A stretch of 6,187 bases of DNA from Moraxellaceae bacterium (GCA_002402125.1 NVVG01000239.1:1-6187), one strand, 5' to 3'. Positions 1 through 5,432 are shown, numbered from the stretch's first letter. Made by a program: numbers and translations. The notes: generated by a model from the letters alone, not told the origin.

Positions 1-549
1 GAGAATTCATTCATTGTCGAGTTCTCGGCTGATGAGCAATTGACCAAGACTGTGATTTTTGACTTGGGGGAATGTGACATTGAGATGGAAGATTCTTTAT
101 ATAAACCACTGGAGGTTTTTGATATGAGTATGATTTCGATCAATGAATCCCTCAAGCCATTCTCATTTAACGTTGCTCGTTTTTTTTGTCATAAAGGTGG
201 ACTAAAATTAAACTCTGGTTATACGCAGATGCAGTTTATAAAACTCGATAATTATTTATTAAACATTGACTCAACCGAAATTCACTATTATGACGATGAA
301 TCACTAAAGAGTCTAATTCCCATGGACAGCTCTGGTCTAAACGGTAAGGCAGTATTCTATTTTCAAAATGGTGACATTCAGAAAGAAATTGATTTCGAAA
401 ACAACATGCTTAATGGTCGGATTGTTGAGTATTATCACGGAGGTAACCTAAAATCTATTAAGTATTATGAACTAAATGAATTCATCAAAGATGAAAGGTA
501 TTTAAACACCGAAGACAATAGACTTTATAAGACGAATACCTATCAATAA
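1..549 (+). CDS. MORN-repeat protein, 5'-truncated by the window edge
   Basis: The frame is open from base 1, so the N-terminus lies outside the window. The first in-frame initiator-like codon, a TTG at 40, has no special support and is not taken as the start. The 182 visible residues end in two tandem MORN_2-type repeats: one beginning LNGKAVFYFQNG at about 337-402 and one beginning LNGRIVEYYHGG at about 409-480. Both follow the G..Y..NG.l....y.nn.lnG pattern. This repeat type occurs in Bacteroidota surface and periplasmic proteins and in proteins annotated as YwqK-family antitoxins; its biochemical role is usually unknown. The upstream part (about bases 1-330) is mixed beta-type sequence that I do not recognise. 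It is the first of six rightward, apparently single-gene units, and a repeat element begins right after its stop. The MORN call is fairly secure; any function is open. Confidence 0.75.
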   Translation, partial: ENSFIVEFSADEQLTKTVIFDLGECDIEMEDSLYKPLEVFDMSMISINESLKPFSFNVARFFCHKGGLKLNSGYTQMQFIKLDNYLLNIDSTEIHYYDDESLKSLIPMDSSGLNGKAVFYFQNGDIQKEIDFENNMLNGRIVEYYHGGNLKSIKYYELNEFIKDERYLNTEDNRLYKTNTYQ

Positions 550-550
550 T

Positions 551-687
551 AACCTAAAACACGTCCTACTTTCTATATGCATTCGAGCTTCAGGAAACTA
601 CTGTTGGATTAACGAATCTATCCTTATCTTCGGAAAAACAATCTTAGTAAAGATCCTCACGTTGCGTAACCCCAAACGTTATGGGGA
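551..687 (+). repeat. Spacer element, copy A (attC-like or dispersed structured repeat)
   Basis: This 157-bp gap between the MORN gene and the small lipoprotein is mostly one copy of an element seen again at 3011-3137 and 4908-5039. Shared landmarks are CCTAA at 553-557, ATGCAT with GAGCTTC following (about 577-592), the core CTAT...CTTCGGAAAAACAATC at 618-643, and AACGTTATGG at 675-684. The distance from the core end (643) to CGTT (677) is 34 bases, and from CTAA to CGTT 123 bases. Small inverted repeats lie at the 3' end: TAAC (667-670) with GTTA (678-681), and CCCC (670-673) with GGGG (683-686). No promoter or T-tract terminator is evident. The homology is visible by eye; the recombination-site reading is inference. 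Confidence 0.6.
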
Positions 688-706
688 ATGAAAATCACAA
701 TTTGAA

Positions 707-991
707 ATGAAATATTTAACCCTATTATTACTATTACCTATATTTTTATCGTGCGATCAATCAAATAATGATGTGGAAATTCCCTCAAACGAGATAATTG
801 ACAAAACGGTACTTATCAGCGGGCTTCCTTTCATAGTTGATATTACATCAAATGGCAACACTAATTCAATCATTCTCCTTAGAATCAGTCATTACAATGA
901 ACATGACAAATCATTCATGAATGAGATTGAGACTATATTTGACAATTGGGACCTAATAATGTCACACATAACAACAAATAAACAGCATTAA
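707..991 (+). CDS. Small predicted lipoprotein, unknown function
   Basis: The 94-residue product starts MKYLTLLLLLPIFLSC. This is a lysine followed by an uninterrupted hydrophobic run and a lipobox-like FLSC, giving lipidation at Cys16 by signal peptidase II. The following DQSNNDVE is acidic and polar, as in Bacteroidota lipoproteins sent to the outer membrane. The mature part is about 79 residues, with a hydrophobic segment (VLISGLPFIVDI) and a C-terminal part rich in Asp, Glu and Asn. No known domain was recognised. The ATG at 707 is chosen because the signal peptide begins there; there is no Shine-Dalgarno sequence, which is usual in this phylum. The stop codon sits in the loop of a perfect 9-bp inverted repeat, so the last residues (TTNKQH) may be encoded by the downstream spacer element rather than the ancestral gene. 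A truncated version of a longer protein cannot be excluded. Confidence 0.65.
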   Translation: MKYLTLLLLLPIFLSCDQSNNDVEIPSNEIIDKTVLISGLPFIVDITSNGNTNSIILLRISHYNEHDKSFMNEIETIFDNWDLIMSHITTNKQH

Positions 992-1020
992 AATGACTGT
1001 TTATTCAAACCGTTATATCC
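975..1020 (+). repeat. Palindromic junction over the lipoprotein stop codon
   Basis: AATAAACAG at 977-985 and CTGTTTATT at 997-1005 form a perfect 9-bp inverted repeat with an 11-base loop (986-996) that holds the TAA stop. AAACCGTTATATCC follows at 1007-1020. The left arm lies in CAAATAAACA (975-984), which recurs exactly at 1550-1559 after the next gene, and there too a GTTATAT follows. With no T-run after the stem it is a poor intrinsic terminator. It fits better as a short cassette-boundary or structured 3' element; that role is inferred. Confidence 0.5.
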
Positions 1021-1036
1021 AATTAACCACAGCACA

Positions 1037-1546
1037 ATGATATTTGAGACACATCGACTAATTGTTAGACAATTGCAAGAAAGCGATCAAAGTGCCTATT
1101 TTGATATGATGGGTAACCCTAATGTGATGAGTTTGGTTCCTAGAGAAGTTATGTCCAAGAATGATAGTGATAAGCACCTTGCTAAATTCATCAAGAATTA
1201 TCGCCACCAAACAGGTCCGAAAGTTTGGGCAATAGAATTAAAAGCCGAAAATGAGTTTATCGGACTTTGTGCATTCTTAAAGAATAATGAAAATGAAGAT
1301 GAAATAGGCTACCGACTAAGAGAAAAGTATTGGGGAGTCGGATACGGAACAGAAATCACTAAAGGATTGATTGATTTTGGCTTTCAACATCTGAACACAG
1401 ACTTAATCACTGCCGATGTTTATGTGGACAATTTACGCTCCGTTAAAATACTTGAGAAGTTTTTTAATAGAGATATTGAATTCTTTAACGCGGAAGATAA
1501 GTGCACAGATCGCAGGTATAAACTAACCAGAAAGAAATGGCTGTAA
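1037..1546 (+). CDS. GNAT-family N-acetyltransferase (RimJ/RimL-like, Acetyltransf_3 type)
   Basis: The 169-residue product is the full usual length for this family. It opens with ETHRLIVRQLQESD, the typical first strand of RimJ/RimL-like acetyltransferases. The acetyl-CoA-binding motif A is IGYRLREKYWGVGYGTE (residues 90-106), with the WGxGYgT loop at 99-105. It is followed by the helix ITKGLIDFGF and by the motif-B signature DNLRSVKILEK, with Asn132 and Ser135. The enzyme should transfer an acetyl group from acetyl-CoA to an amine in the cytoplasm. Relatives modify protein N-termini, antibiotics or small metabolites, so the substrate cannot be told from sequence. The ATG at 1037 is favoured because it gives the canonical N-terminus; no ribosome-binding site is visible. 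It stands alone between two palindromic junctions, with no linked partner gene. Confidence 0.88.
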   Translation: MIFETHRLIVRQLQESDQSAYFDMMGNPNVMSLVPREVMSKNDSDKHLAKFIKNYRHQTGPKVWAIELKAENEFIGLCAFLKNNENEDEIGYRLREKYWGVGYGTEITKGLIDFGFQHLNTDLITADVYVDNLRSVKILEKFFNRDIEFFNAEDKCTDRRYKLTRKKWL

Positions 1547-1549
1547 CAG

Positions 1550-1615
1550 CAAATAAACAAAAGCGCCAAAACGGTTATATTTGGCAAGGCGCCTTTGCCT
1601 ATTTGTAAACCATTA
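1550..1615 (+). repeat. Palindromic spacer between acetyltransferase and serine hydrolase
   Basis: The 95-bp gap holds overlapping inverted repeats. GCGCC (1563-1567) pairs with GGCGC (1588-1592), and GCCAAA (1565-1570) can instead pair with TTTGGC (1580-1585). GGCAAGGCGCCTTTGCC (1583-1599) is a near-perfect palindrome around AAGGCGCCTT (1586-1595). A wider dyad runs from GGTT (1573-1576) to AACC (1608-1611). The 5' part, CAAATAAACA at 1550-1559 followed by AAACGGTTATAT at 1569-1580, parallels the junction at 975-1020. No T-tract follows, so it is not a standard terminator. It could be a recombination-site remnant or a structured 3' UTR. Confidence 0.5.
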
Positions 1616-1641
1616 TGTACATGTATCCACAATAGAAAGCC

Positions 1642-3018
1642 ATGAATAGAACATTAGCTTTAATTATTGCCCTTCTTCCCTTCTGGATTATGTCTCAACG
1701 GTATCCCCCCCTTGTTGATTCATTATTAAAAGAATATACCCAAGAAGGTTTTGGAATGGTTGCTTTGGTTAGCAAAAATGGAGTAATTGAATATAAGAAT
1801 GCTTTCGGAAATGCAAACATCGAATTAGATGCCCAATTATCTCCAAAAAACAAATTCCAAATCGGTTCAATTACGAAGCAATTTACGGCAGTATTAATTT
1901 TGAAACTTGAAGAAGAAGGTAAATTGCAACTAACCGATTCAATTCAAAAATATATTCCTGAATTCCCAAATAAAAGCAACTCAATTACAATTGAGCATCT
2001 ACTAACACATACATCAGGAATCCCTGAGTACTTTGATTGGGATAAACATCATGAAAAATGGGATCAATTCTACTCACCAAGTGCATTAATGGAATTAATT
2101 AAAGATGAACCACTTGATTTTGATCCTGGTGATGCTTTTGAATATTGCAACTCGAACTATCTCCTTTTAGGTATACTCATAGAACGTATCACTGGTGACT
2201 CATATAATGACTTTCTACATGAAGAGATCATTGATAAAATTGGAATGAATCATTCAAGTGCCAAATACAGTCTCTATCAAATAGATAGTCTAGCTCTAGG
2301 ATACACACGGTCAAATGGACAAATCGAATTAGCTGATATTGAACATAGAAGCTGGGCCTACTCTGCTGGGAACATTATTTCTACCGTTGATGATATTAAT
2401 ATATGGTACACTCATTTATTTGACGGGGAAATCATTTCACAATCTACGCTTGAAAGAGCTTTAACTCCTTTCACGCTTAATAATGGAGATTCTATTGAGT
2501 ATGGGTATGGATGGTATTTAGAACGTTTTCAAGGCGCTAAAATGGCATATCATGGAGGCGTAATCAACGGCTTCTATAGCTATGTGAGCTTTGTTCCAAA
2601 AACAAAAACATTAACTGTATCATTGGCAAATTGCGAATGTATTCCCTTCAATTATATCGGCCGAAAAATAACTGCATACGCACTCGGAAAACCATTAATT
2701 GAGAAGAAAATAATTGAATTGGATTCTAATTTATTAGAAATGTACTCTGGTATATATAAAGTTGATAAAACCCGAAACTTCATCGTGAAAAAGAAAGAAA
2801 AGCATTTGTACGGTTTTTTTGAAGGACTTCCAGATGAAGGGTACAACTTATATGCGAGTCAAGATGGCATTTTTTTTAGTCACGATATTGATTCTGAGTT
2901 CGAATTCATTGTGAAAAAATATCGAAAAATAAAACTTCAAATAACGATTCCCCAACAGAATAAAACACCAATAATAAGATTGCTCTCGAAAATAAAATCA
3001 GCACCCGGCAGCCGCTAA
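1642..3018 (+). CDS. Exported serine hydrolase, class C beta-lactamase/PBP-like family
   Basis: The 458-residue product has a cleavable-type signal peptide (hydrophobic residues 5-17, likely cut near Ser18-Gln19) and then a beta-lactamase-family domain to about residue 350. All three active-site motifs are present: SxxK as Ser76-Ile-Thr-Lys79, YxN as Tyr168-Cys-Asn170, and the third-strand motif as His304-Gly-Gly306. Family landmarks HLLTHTSGIP (119-128) and YSAGNIISTVDDINIW (240-255) also fit. His-Gly-Gly instead of Lys-Thr-Gly is common in the esterase, peptidase and AmpH-like members, so antibiotic hydrolysis should not be assumed; ester, D-amino-acid or peptidoglycan-peptide substrates are equally possible. 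Residues from about 360 form a beta-rich C-terminal extension (MYSGIYKVDKTRNF...), like the accessory domains often attached to this family. The last codons and the stop run into repeat copy B. No partner gene is adjacent. Confidence 0.9.
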   Translation: MNRTLALIIALLPFWIMSQRYPPLVDSLLKEYTQEGFGMVALVSKNGVIEYKNAFGNANIELDAQLSPKNKFQIGSITKQFTAVLILKLEEEGKLQLTDSIQKYIPEFPNKSNSITIEHLLTHTSGIPEYFDWDKHHEKWDQFYSPSALMELIKDEPLDFDPGDAFEYCNSNYLLLGILIERITGDSYNDFLHEEIIDKIGMNHSSAKYSLYQIDSLALGYTRSNGQIELADIEHRSWAYSAGNIISTVDDINIWYTHLFDGEIISQSTLERALTPFTLNNGDSIEYGYGWYLERFQGAKMAYHGGVINGFYSYVSFVPKTKTLTVSLANCECIPFNYIGRKITAYALGKPLIEKKIIELDSNLLEMYSGIYKVDKTRNFIVKKKEKHLYGFFEGLPDEGYNLYASQDGIFFSHDIDSEFEFIVKKYRKIKLQITIPQQNKTPIIRLLSKIKSAPGSR

Positions 3019-3137
3019 AAACCATACGGGTTTATTGCTTTGTAATGTTATTCAATTGTGAATCTATTTCTTACCTTCGAGAAAACGATCTTGGTATTAA
3101 TCGACAAGTGGTATAGCTTTGAACGTTTGCGGTAATT
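3011..3137 (+). repeat. Spacer element, copy B
   Basis: This is the second copy of the long spacer element. It starts within the hydrolase coding end: GCCGCTAA at 3011-3018 includes the TAA stop. A small hairpin follows, AAACC (3019-3023) with GGTTT (3029-3033), and then the shared core CTATTTCTTACCTTCGAG... ending GATC at 3064-3090. GAACGTTTGCGGTAATTCAT closes it at 3121-3140. Core end to CGTT is 34 bases, the same as in copy A. The 3' end matches the short element at 3783-3855: GTAATT begins 8 bases after the boundary C in both (3132-3137 and 3850-3855). This copy carries the likely promoter of the methyltransferase gene. Confidence 0.6.
3091..3121 (+). promoter_or_regulatory. Probable Bacteroidota sigma-A promoter for the methyltransferase
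   Basis: TTG at 3091-3093 (-33) and TAGCTTTG at 3114-3121 (-7, exact match to TAnnTTTG) are 20 bases apart, within the range known for the primary sigma factor of this phylum. Transcription would start near 3127, giving a leader of about 30 bases before the ATG at 3157. The promoter sits in the 3' part of repeat copy B. The -7 box is not conserved in copy A; copy C has a related but degraded TAGCTGAG. Confidence 0.55.
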
Positions 3138-3156
3138 CATCAATGAAAAGGATACT

Positions 3157-3780
3157 ATGAAATGGTATGATATATTTTCAACTATTTACGACTCTTCTTT
3201 AGAGAAACTATATTTTGAAAGCCGAAAAAGAGCGGTAGAGTTGTTGGATTTGAAAGATGGACAAACCCTTATTGACATTGCTTGCGGAACGGGTGCAAAC
3301 TTCAAACATATTAATGCTCTTAATCTCGAATTGGACATTTATGGAACTGACCTTTCGGAAGGAATGCTAAAGAAGGGCCAGACGACAATTAATAAAAATA
3401 ATTGGAATAACATTACACTTTTCCAAGCTGATGCGAGAGAACTGACACCTAGTTTAATTAAGGAGCAGACAAAACAAGACTTACGTTTTGACAGAGTTAT
3501 TTGTGTCTTGGGACTTTCAGTAATTCCTGATTGGAATCAAGTTTTAGATAAGATGCTTGACTTATTAAATGAAAATGGAGTAATCGTAATTGTAGATGTT
3601 TTTGCTGAAAAAAGAAATTTCAATACGTGGTTAGTTGAAAAGTTTGCAAGGGCAGATTTGAATCGTAAAATTTGGCAGACACTTGAAAAAAAGACGAATA
3701 ATTTCCACTATGAATTTCTGCCTGTAAAGGAGAGTAAAGTTGGAGGAAAGTTATTTGTGGCTACAGGAATGAAAAAATAA
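3157..3780 (+). CDS. Class I SAM-dependent methyltransferase (UbiE/Methyltransf_11-like)
   Basis: The 207-residue product has the Rossmann methyltransferase motifs in order. Motif I is LIDIACGTGANF, with Asp40 and C43-G-T-G46 at the SAM-binding loop. GTDLSEGML supplies the acidic ribose-binding Asp65 at the end of strand 2. QADAREL supplies Asp92 at the adenine pocket. FDRVICVLGLSVIPDW forms strand 4 and the post-IV region, and GVIVIVDVF the next strand. The N-terminus (WYDIFSTIYDSS) matches the entry helix of UbiE/phospholipid-type methyltransferases. The short C-terminal part, ending GGKLFVATGMKK, is usual for stand-alone small-molecule or lipid methyltransferases; the acceptor cannot be named. 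The ATG at 3157 follows a purine-rich AAAAGGA (3147-3153) that is close but could aid initiation. It is a monocistronic unit between two spacer elements, with its own promoter. Confidence 0.88.
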   Translation: MKWYDIFSTIYDSSLEKLYFESRKRAVELLDLKDGQTLIDIACGTGANFKHINALNLELDIYGTDLSEGMLKKGQTTINKNNWNNITLFQADARELTPSLIKEQTKQDLRFDRVICVLGLSVIPDWNQVLDKMLDLLNENGVIVIVDVFAEKRNFNTWLVEKFARADLNRKIWQTLEKKTNNFHYEFLPVKESKVGGKLFVATGMKK

Positions 3781-3782
3781 AA

Positions 3783-3855
3783 GCCACTAACACTGTATAT
3801 GATATCCTGCCCCAACAGGATTGAACGCTTCGTATACTAAACCTTAGGAGTAATT
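3783..3855 (+). repeat. Short spacer element D with three-tier nested palindrome
   Basis: The 79-bp gap holds nested inverted repeats: CTAA (3787-3790) with TTAG (3844-3847), GTATA (3795-3799) with TATAC (3833-3837), and ATCCTG (3804-3809) with CAGGAT (3816-3821) around a six-base loop. The arms are unequal (4 and 4 bases between tiers on the left, 11 and 6 on the right), so the folded strand would have bulged bases, as attC sites do. ACGCTTCG at 3825-3832 recurs in copy C (4941-4948), CACTAACA recurs at the 5' end of copy C, and GTAATT recurs at the 3' end of copy B. No U-tract follows the hairpin. Confidence 0.6.
3846..3850 (+). promoter_or_regulatory. Shine-Dalgarno-like AGGAG for the large lipoprotein
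   Basis: AGGAG at 3846-3850 lies 9 bases before the ATG at 3860. It is the only good Shine-Dalgarno match in the window, in a phylum that mostly does without one. It overlaps the outer arm of the palindromic element, so ribosome access and element folding would compete. Confidence 0.45.
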
Positions 3856-3859
3856 ACAT

Positions 3860-4903
3860 ATGAAGTATACAGGATTCATTTTATTGTACTTTTTGTTTGT
3901 TTCTTGTTCTGAACAAGAAGAGAAGGATGTTTTCATACCGGCCCAGTTTGATATTGACTCAACTTCGATAACTTTCAACTATTCGTTAATAGACGTTATT
4001 CAATACTCCGACGGTTACCTTTGCTGTGTTGACACTCATAACAAGGACTCTCTTAGCTTGGTTTACCTTGATCGTAATTATGAATTTGACTCTATTAAAT
4101 CTTCATTGTTAAATAAGGATATTAAATTTCCTATTAGCGAAATATGGACATCAAATGGAAATTTATTTGTCCTGAACTCTAGGCTTGAAATACTTACATT
4201 TCAAAATGAAAAGTGGTTAGTTACCGAAGAGTTTCAGTTTGACACTGATCGAAAACACACTTATTTTTCATATGAAAAACATTTCCCCATTTATGAAGAT
4301 GAAGATTATATTGTAAGATCATGTTGTTCAGGTGAATTTGGTGGTGCGGTATTTTTCACCAATAAAAAAACTAAAAAGGTATACAGTTGCGAAGCTACAT
4401 GCCTTGCCAGTATAGAGAAGGTCAAAGATGTCTATTACCTCGCAAGTTGCTTGCCGCACGGGGATGGTCGTTCAAGTATAATTACAATTGATGACCCAAG
4501 TAAACTATTTGAAATTAAGGAGGAAAATCAACTTAATGATTGTTCTTGGTATGATATTTATTCTGAGGACTGGGATGACTTGAGCATCAATCATCCTAAA
4601 GGTTTTGATAACGGCTATAAAGACATCATTGATACAATCGATCTTCTAATTTTAGGTATGTTAACCTATGAAAATCATCCTTACTTCATCTATTCAAATT
4701 TTGACGAGTCCTATATTGGATATTTAGATGACAATCAGTTAAAAACAATCGATACAATTTACAAGAAACCAATGTGGTATGGTGCTGTACGAGATATTAA
4801 ACATAATCAAAATCTATTCGCTATCCGAAATAGAATAATGAAAGGGATGTTGATCATTAAAGACAATAGAATTAAGATCATTGAATTCAAAAACTCAAAT
4901 TAG
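3860..4903 (+). CDS. Orphan surface lipoprotein of 347 residues
   Basis: The product begins MKYTGFILLYFLFVSC, a signal peptide with a VSC lipobox, so Cys16 should be lipidated. SEQEEKD follows immediately; an acidic run just after the cysteine is the pattern known in Bacteroidota to send lipoproteins to the cell surface. The mature 330 residues are rich in short beta-strand-like blocks with aromatic residues and Asp/Asn turns (for example DGYLCCVDTH, NGNLFVLNSR, DDNQLKTID), which suggests a beta-propeller-like fold; this is inference, as no named domain was recognised. There are many cysteines for an exported protein, including CC pairs near residue 55 and in RSCCSGEFGG, CEATC and ASCLPHG, so disulfides or metal binding are possible. 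The ATG at 3860 is well supported by the signal peptide and the AGGAG upstream. The gene is alone, and a spacer element begins just after its stop. Confidence 0.75.
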   Translation: MKYTGFILLYFLFVSCSEQEEKDVFIPAQFDIDSTSITFNYSLIDVIQYSDGYLCCVDTHNKDSLSLVYLDRNYEFDSIKSSLLNKDIKFPISEIWTSNGNLFVLNSRLEILTFQNEKWLVTEEFQFDTDRKHTYFSYEKHFPIYEDEDYIVRSCCSGEFGGAVFFTNKKTKKVYSCEATCLASIEKVKDVYYLASCLPHGDGRSSIITIDDPSKLFEIKEENQLNDCSWYDIYSEDWDDLSINHPKGFDNGYKDIIDTIDLLILGMLTYENHPYFIYSNFDESYIGYLDDNQLKTIDTIYKKPMWYGAVRDIKHNQNLFAIRNRIMKGMLIIKDNRIKIIEFKNSN

Positions 4904-4907
4904 GAAC

Positions 4908-5039
4908 ACACTAACATGCGCGACAACCCAATGCATGTTTACGCTTCGGTTTATCATTCAGAACTGAACAAAACTATTTTTTTCTTCGGAAAACAATCAT
5001 TATTGCCCTGCCCTGTACATAGCTGAGAGCCGTTATAAG
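4908..5039 (+). repeat. Spacer element, copy C
   Basis: This is the third long copy. CACTAACA at 4909-4916 opens it. AACATGC (4913-4919) and GCATGTT (4933-4939) form a perfect 7-bp inverted repeat with a 13-base loop. ACGCTTCGG (4941-4949) follows, then the core CTAT...CTTCGGAAAACAATC (4974-4998), and AGCCGTTATAAGCC at 5027-5040. Core end to CGTT is 33 bases and CTAA to CGTT is 120, close to copy A. It separates the last rightward single gene from the HxlR/NmrA pair and lies just past the 3' end of the HxlR gene. No T-run follows the hairpin, so terminator function is doubtful. Confidence 0.6.
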
Positions 5040-5042
5040 CCA

Positions 5043-5432
5043 TTACTGAAATACCAAATCCCAATGTTTTTCAATATGTTGTTTTCCCCAATTGTTTAAA
5101 CCTTCAATTAATGGAATCGTTGTTTGTCCATAATCCGTAAGACTATATTCAGTTTTTAACGGTTTTTTGCTCAAAACATTCCTAACGATCAATTTGTGAT
5201 ATTCTAAATGTTTTAACGAACGAACAAGCATCTTCTCACTTATCGCAGGGAGCTCCTTTTTAATCTCTGAAAAACGCATAGAATTCCCAGTTAAGGTAGT
5301 GATAATCATTAATGTCCATTTACCACCCATTACTTCCATTGAGCAACGAATACCACAATAATCCATTGGATTACCTTCATTATCAAGGCTATTCAAGTCA
5401 GTAGGAAATGTTGACGTAAATTGTTTTTTCAT
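5043..5432 (-). CDS. HxlR-family winged-helix transcriptional regulator
   Basis: The 129-residue product (counted from the ATG at 5432) is the full length for HxlR regulators. CSMEVMGGKWTLMII, with GGKW at 36-39, is the family's hallmark helix. RFSEIKKELPAISEKMLVRSL is the helix-turn-helix, and TEYSLTDYG the wing and following helix. Cys26 and Cys30 precede GGKW; an N-terminal cysteine is the redox or electrophile sensor in relatives such as YodB and HypR, so thiol-based sensing is plausible here. In-frame codons continue upstream to a TTG at 5450, but the ATG is preferred: it follows AACAGG and gives the usual MKKQ... start. It is divergent from the NmrA-like gene, the common arrangement for HxlR regulators and the enzyme they repress. 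It probably acts as a dimer on the repeat at 5459-5476, controlling both genes. Confidence 0.9.
   Translation of the reverse strand: MKKQFTSTFPTDLNSLDNEGNPMDYCGIRCSMEVMGGKWTLMIITTLTGNSMRFSEIKKELPAISEKMLVRSLKHLEYHKLIVRNVLSKKPLKTEYSLTDYGQTTIPLIEGLNNWGKQHIEKHWDLVFQ

Noticed and set aside
40..42. TTG at 40 as the start of the MORN protein
   Set aside because: The frame is open to base 1 and the protein sequence shows no signal peptide or domain start there, so the gene most likely begins before the window.
1420..1632. 70-codon minus-strand ORF over the acetyltransferase 3' end and spacer
   Set aside because: It is antisense to a well-supported GNAT gene, covers the palindromic spacer, and has no domain or initiation signal.
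2652..2846. 64-codon minus-strand ORF inside the serine hydrolase gene
   Set aside because: It lies wholly inside a confident gene on the other strand and its product resembles no protein family.
1642..3018. Calling the serine hydrolase a beta-lactamase resistance gene
   Set aside because: The third motif is His-Gly-Gly and the C-terminal extension fits esterase- or peptidase-like members, so resistance cannot be claimed.
3804..3821. Intrinsic terminator after the methyltransferase gene
   Set aside because: The stem is good but no U-tract follows, and the hairpin is nested within larger inverted repeats shared with other spacers.
4913..4939. Intrinsic terminator after the large lipoprotein gene
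   Set aside because: The 7-bp stem has a 13-base loop and is followed by TTACGC, not a U-tract; it belongs to repeat copy C.
551..5039. CRISPR array or tRNA genes among the spacers
   Set aside because: The repeats are long, diverged and separated by whole genes, and no cloverleaf with a TTC-loop sequence was found.
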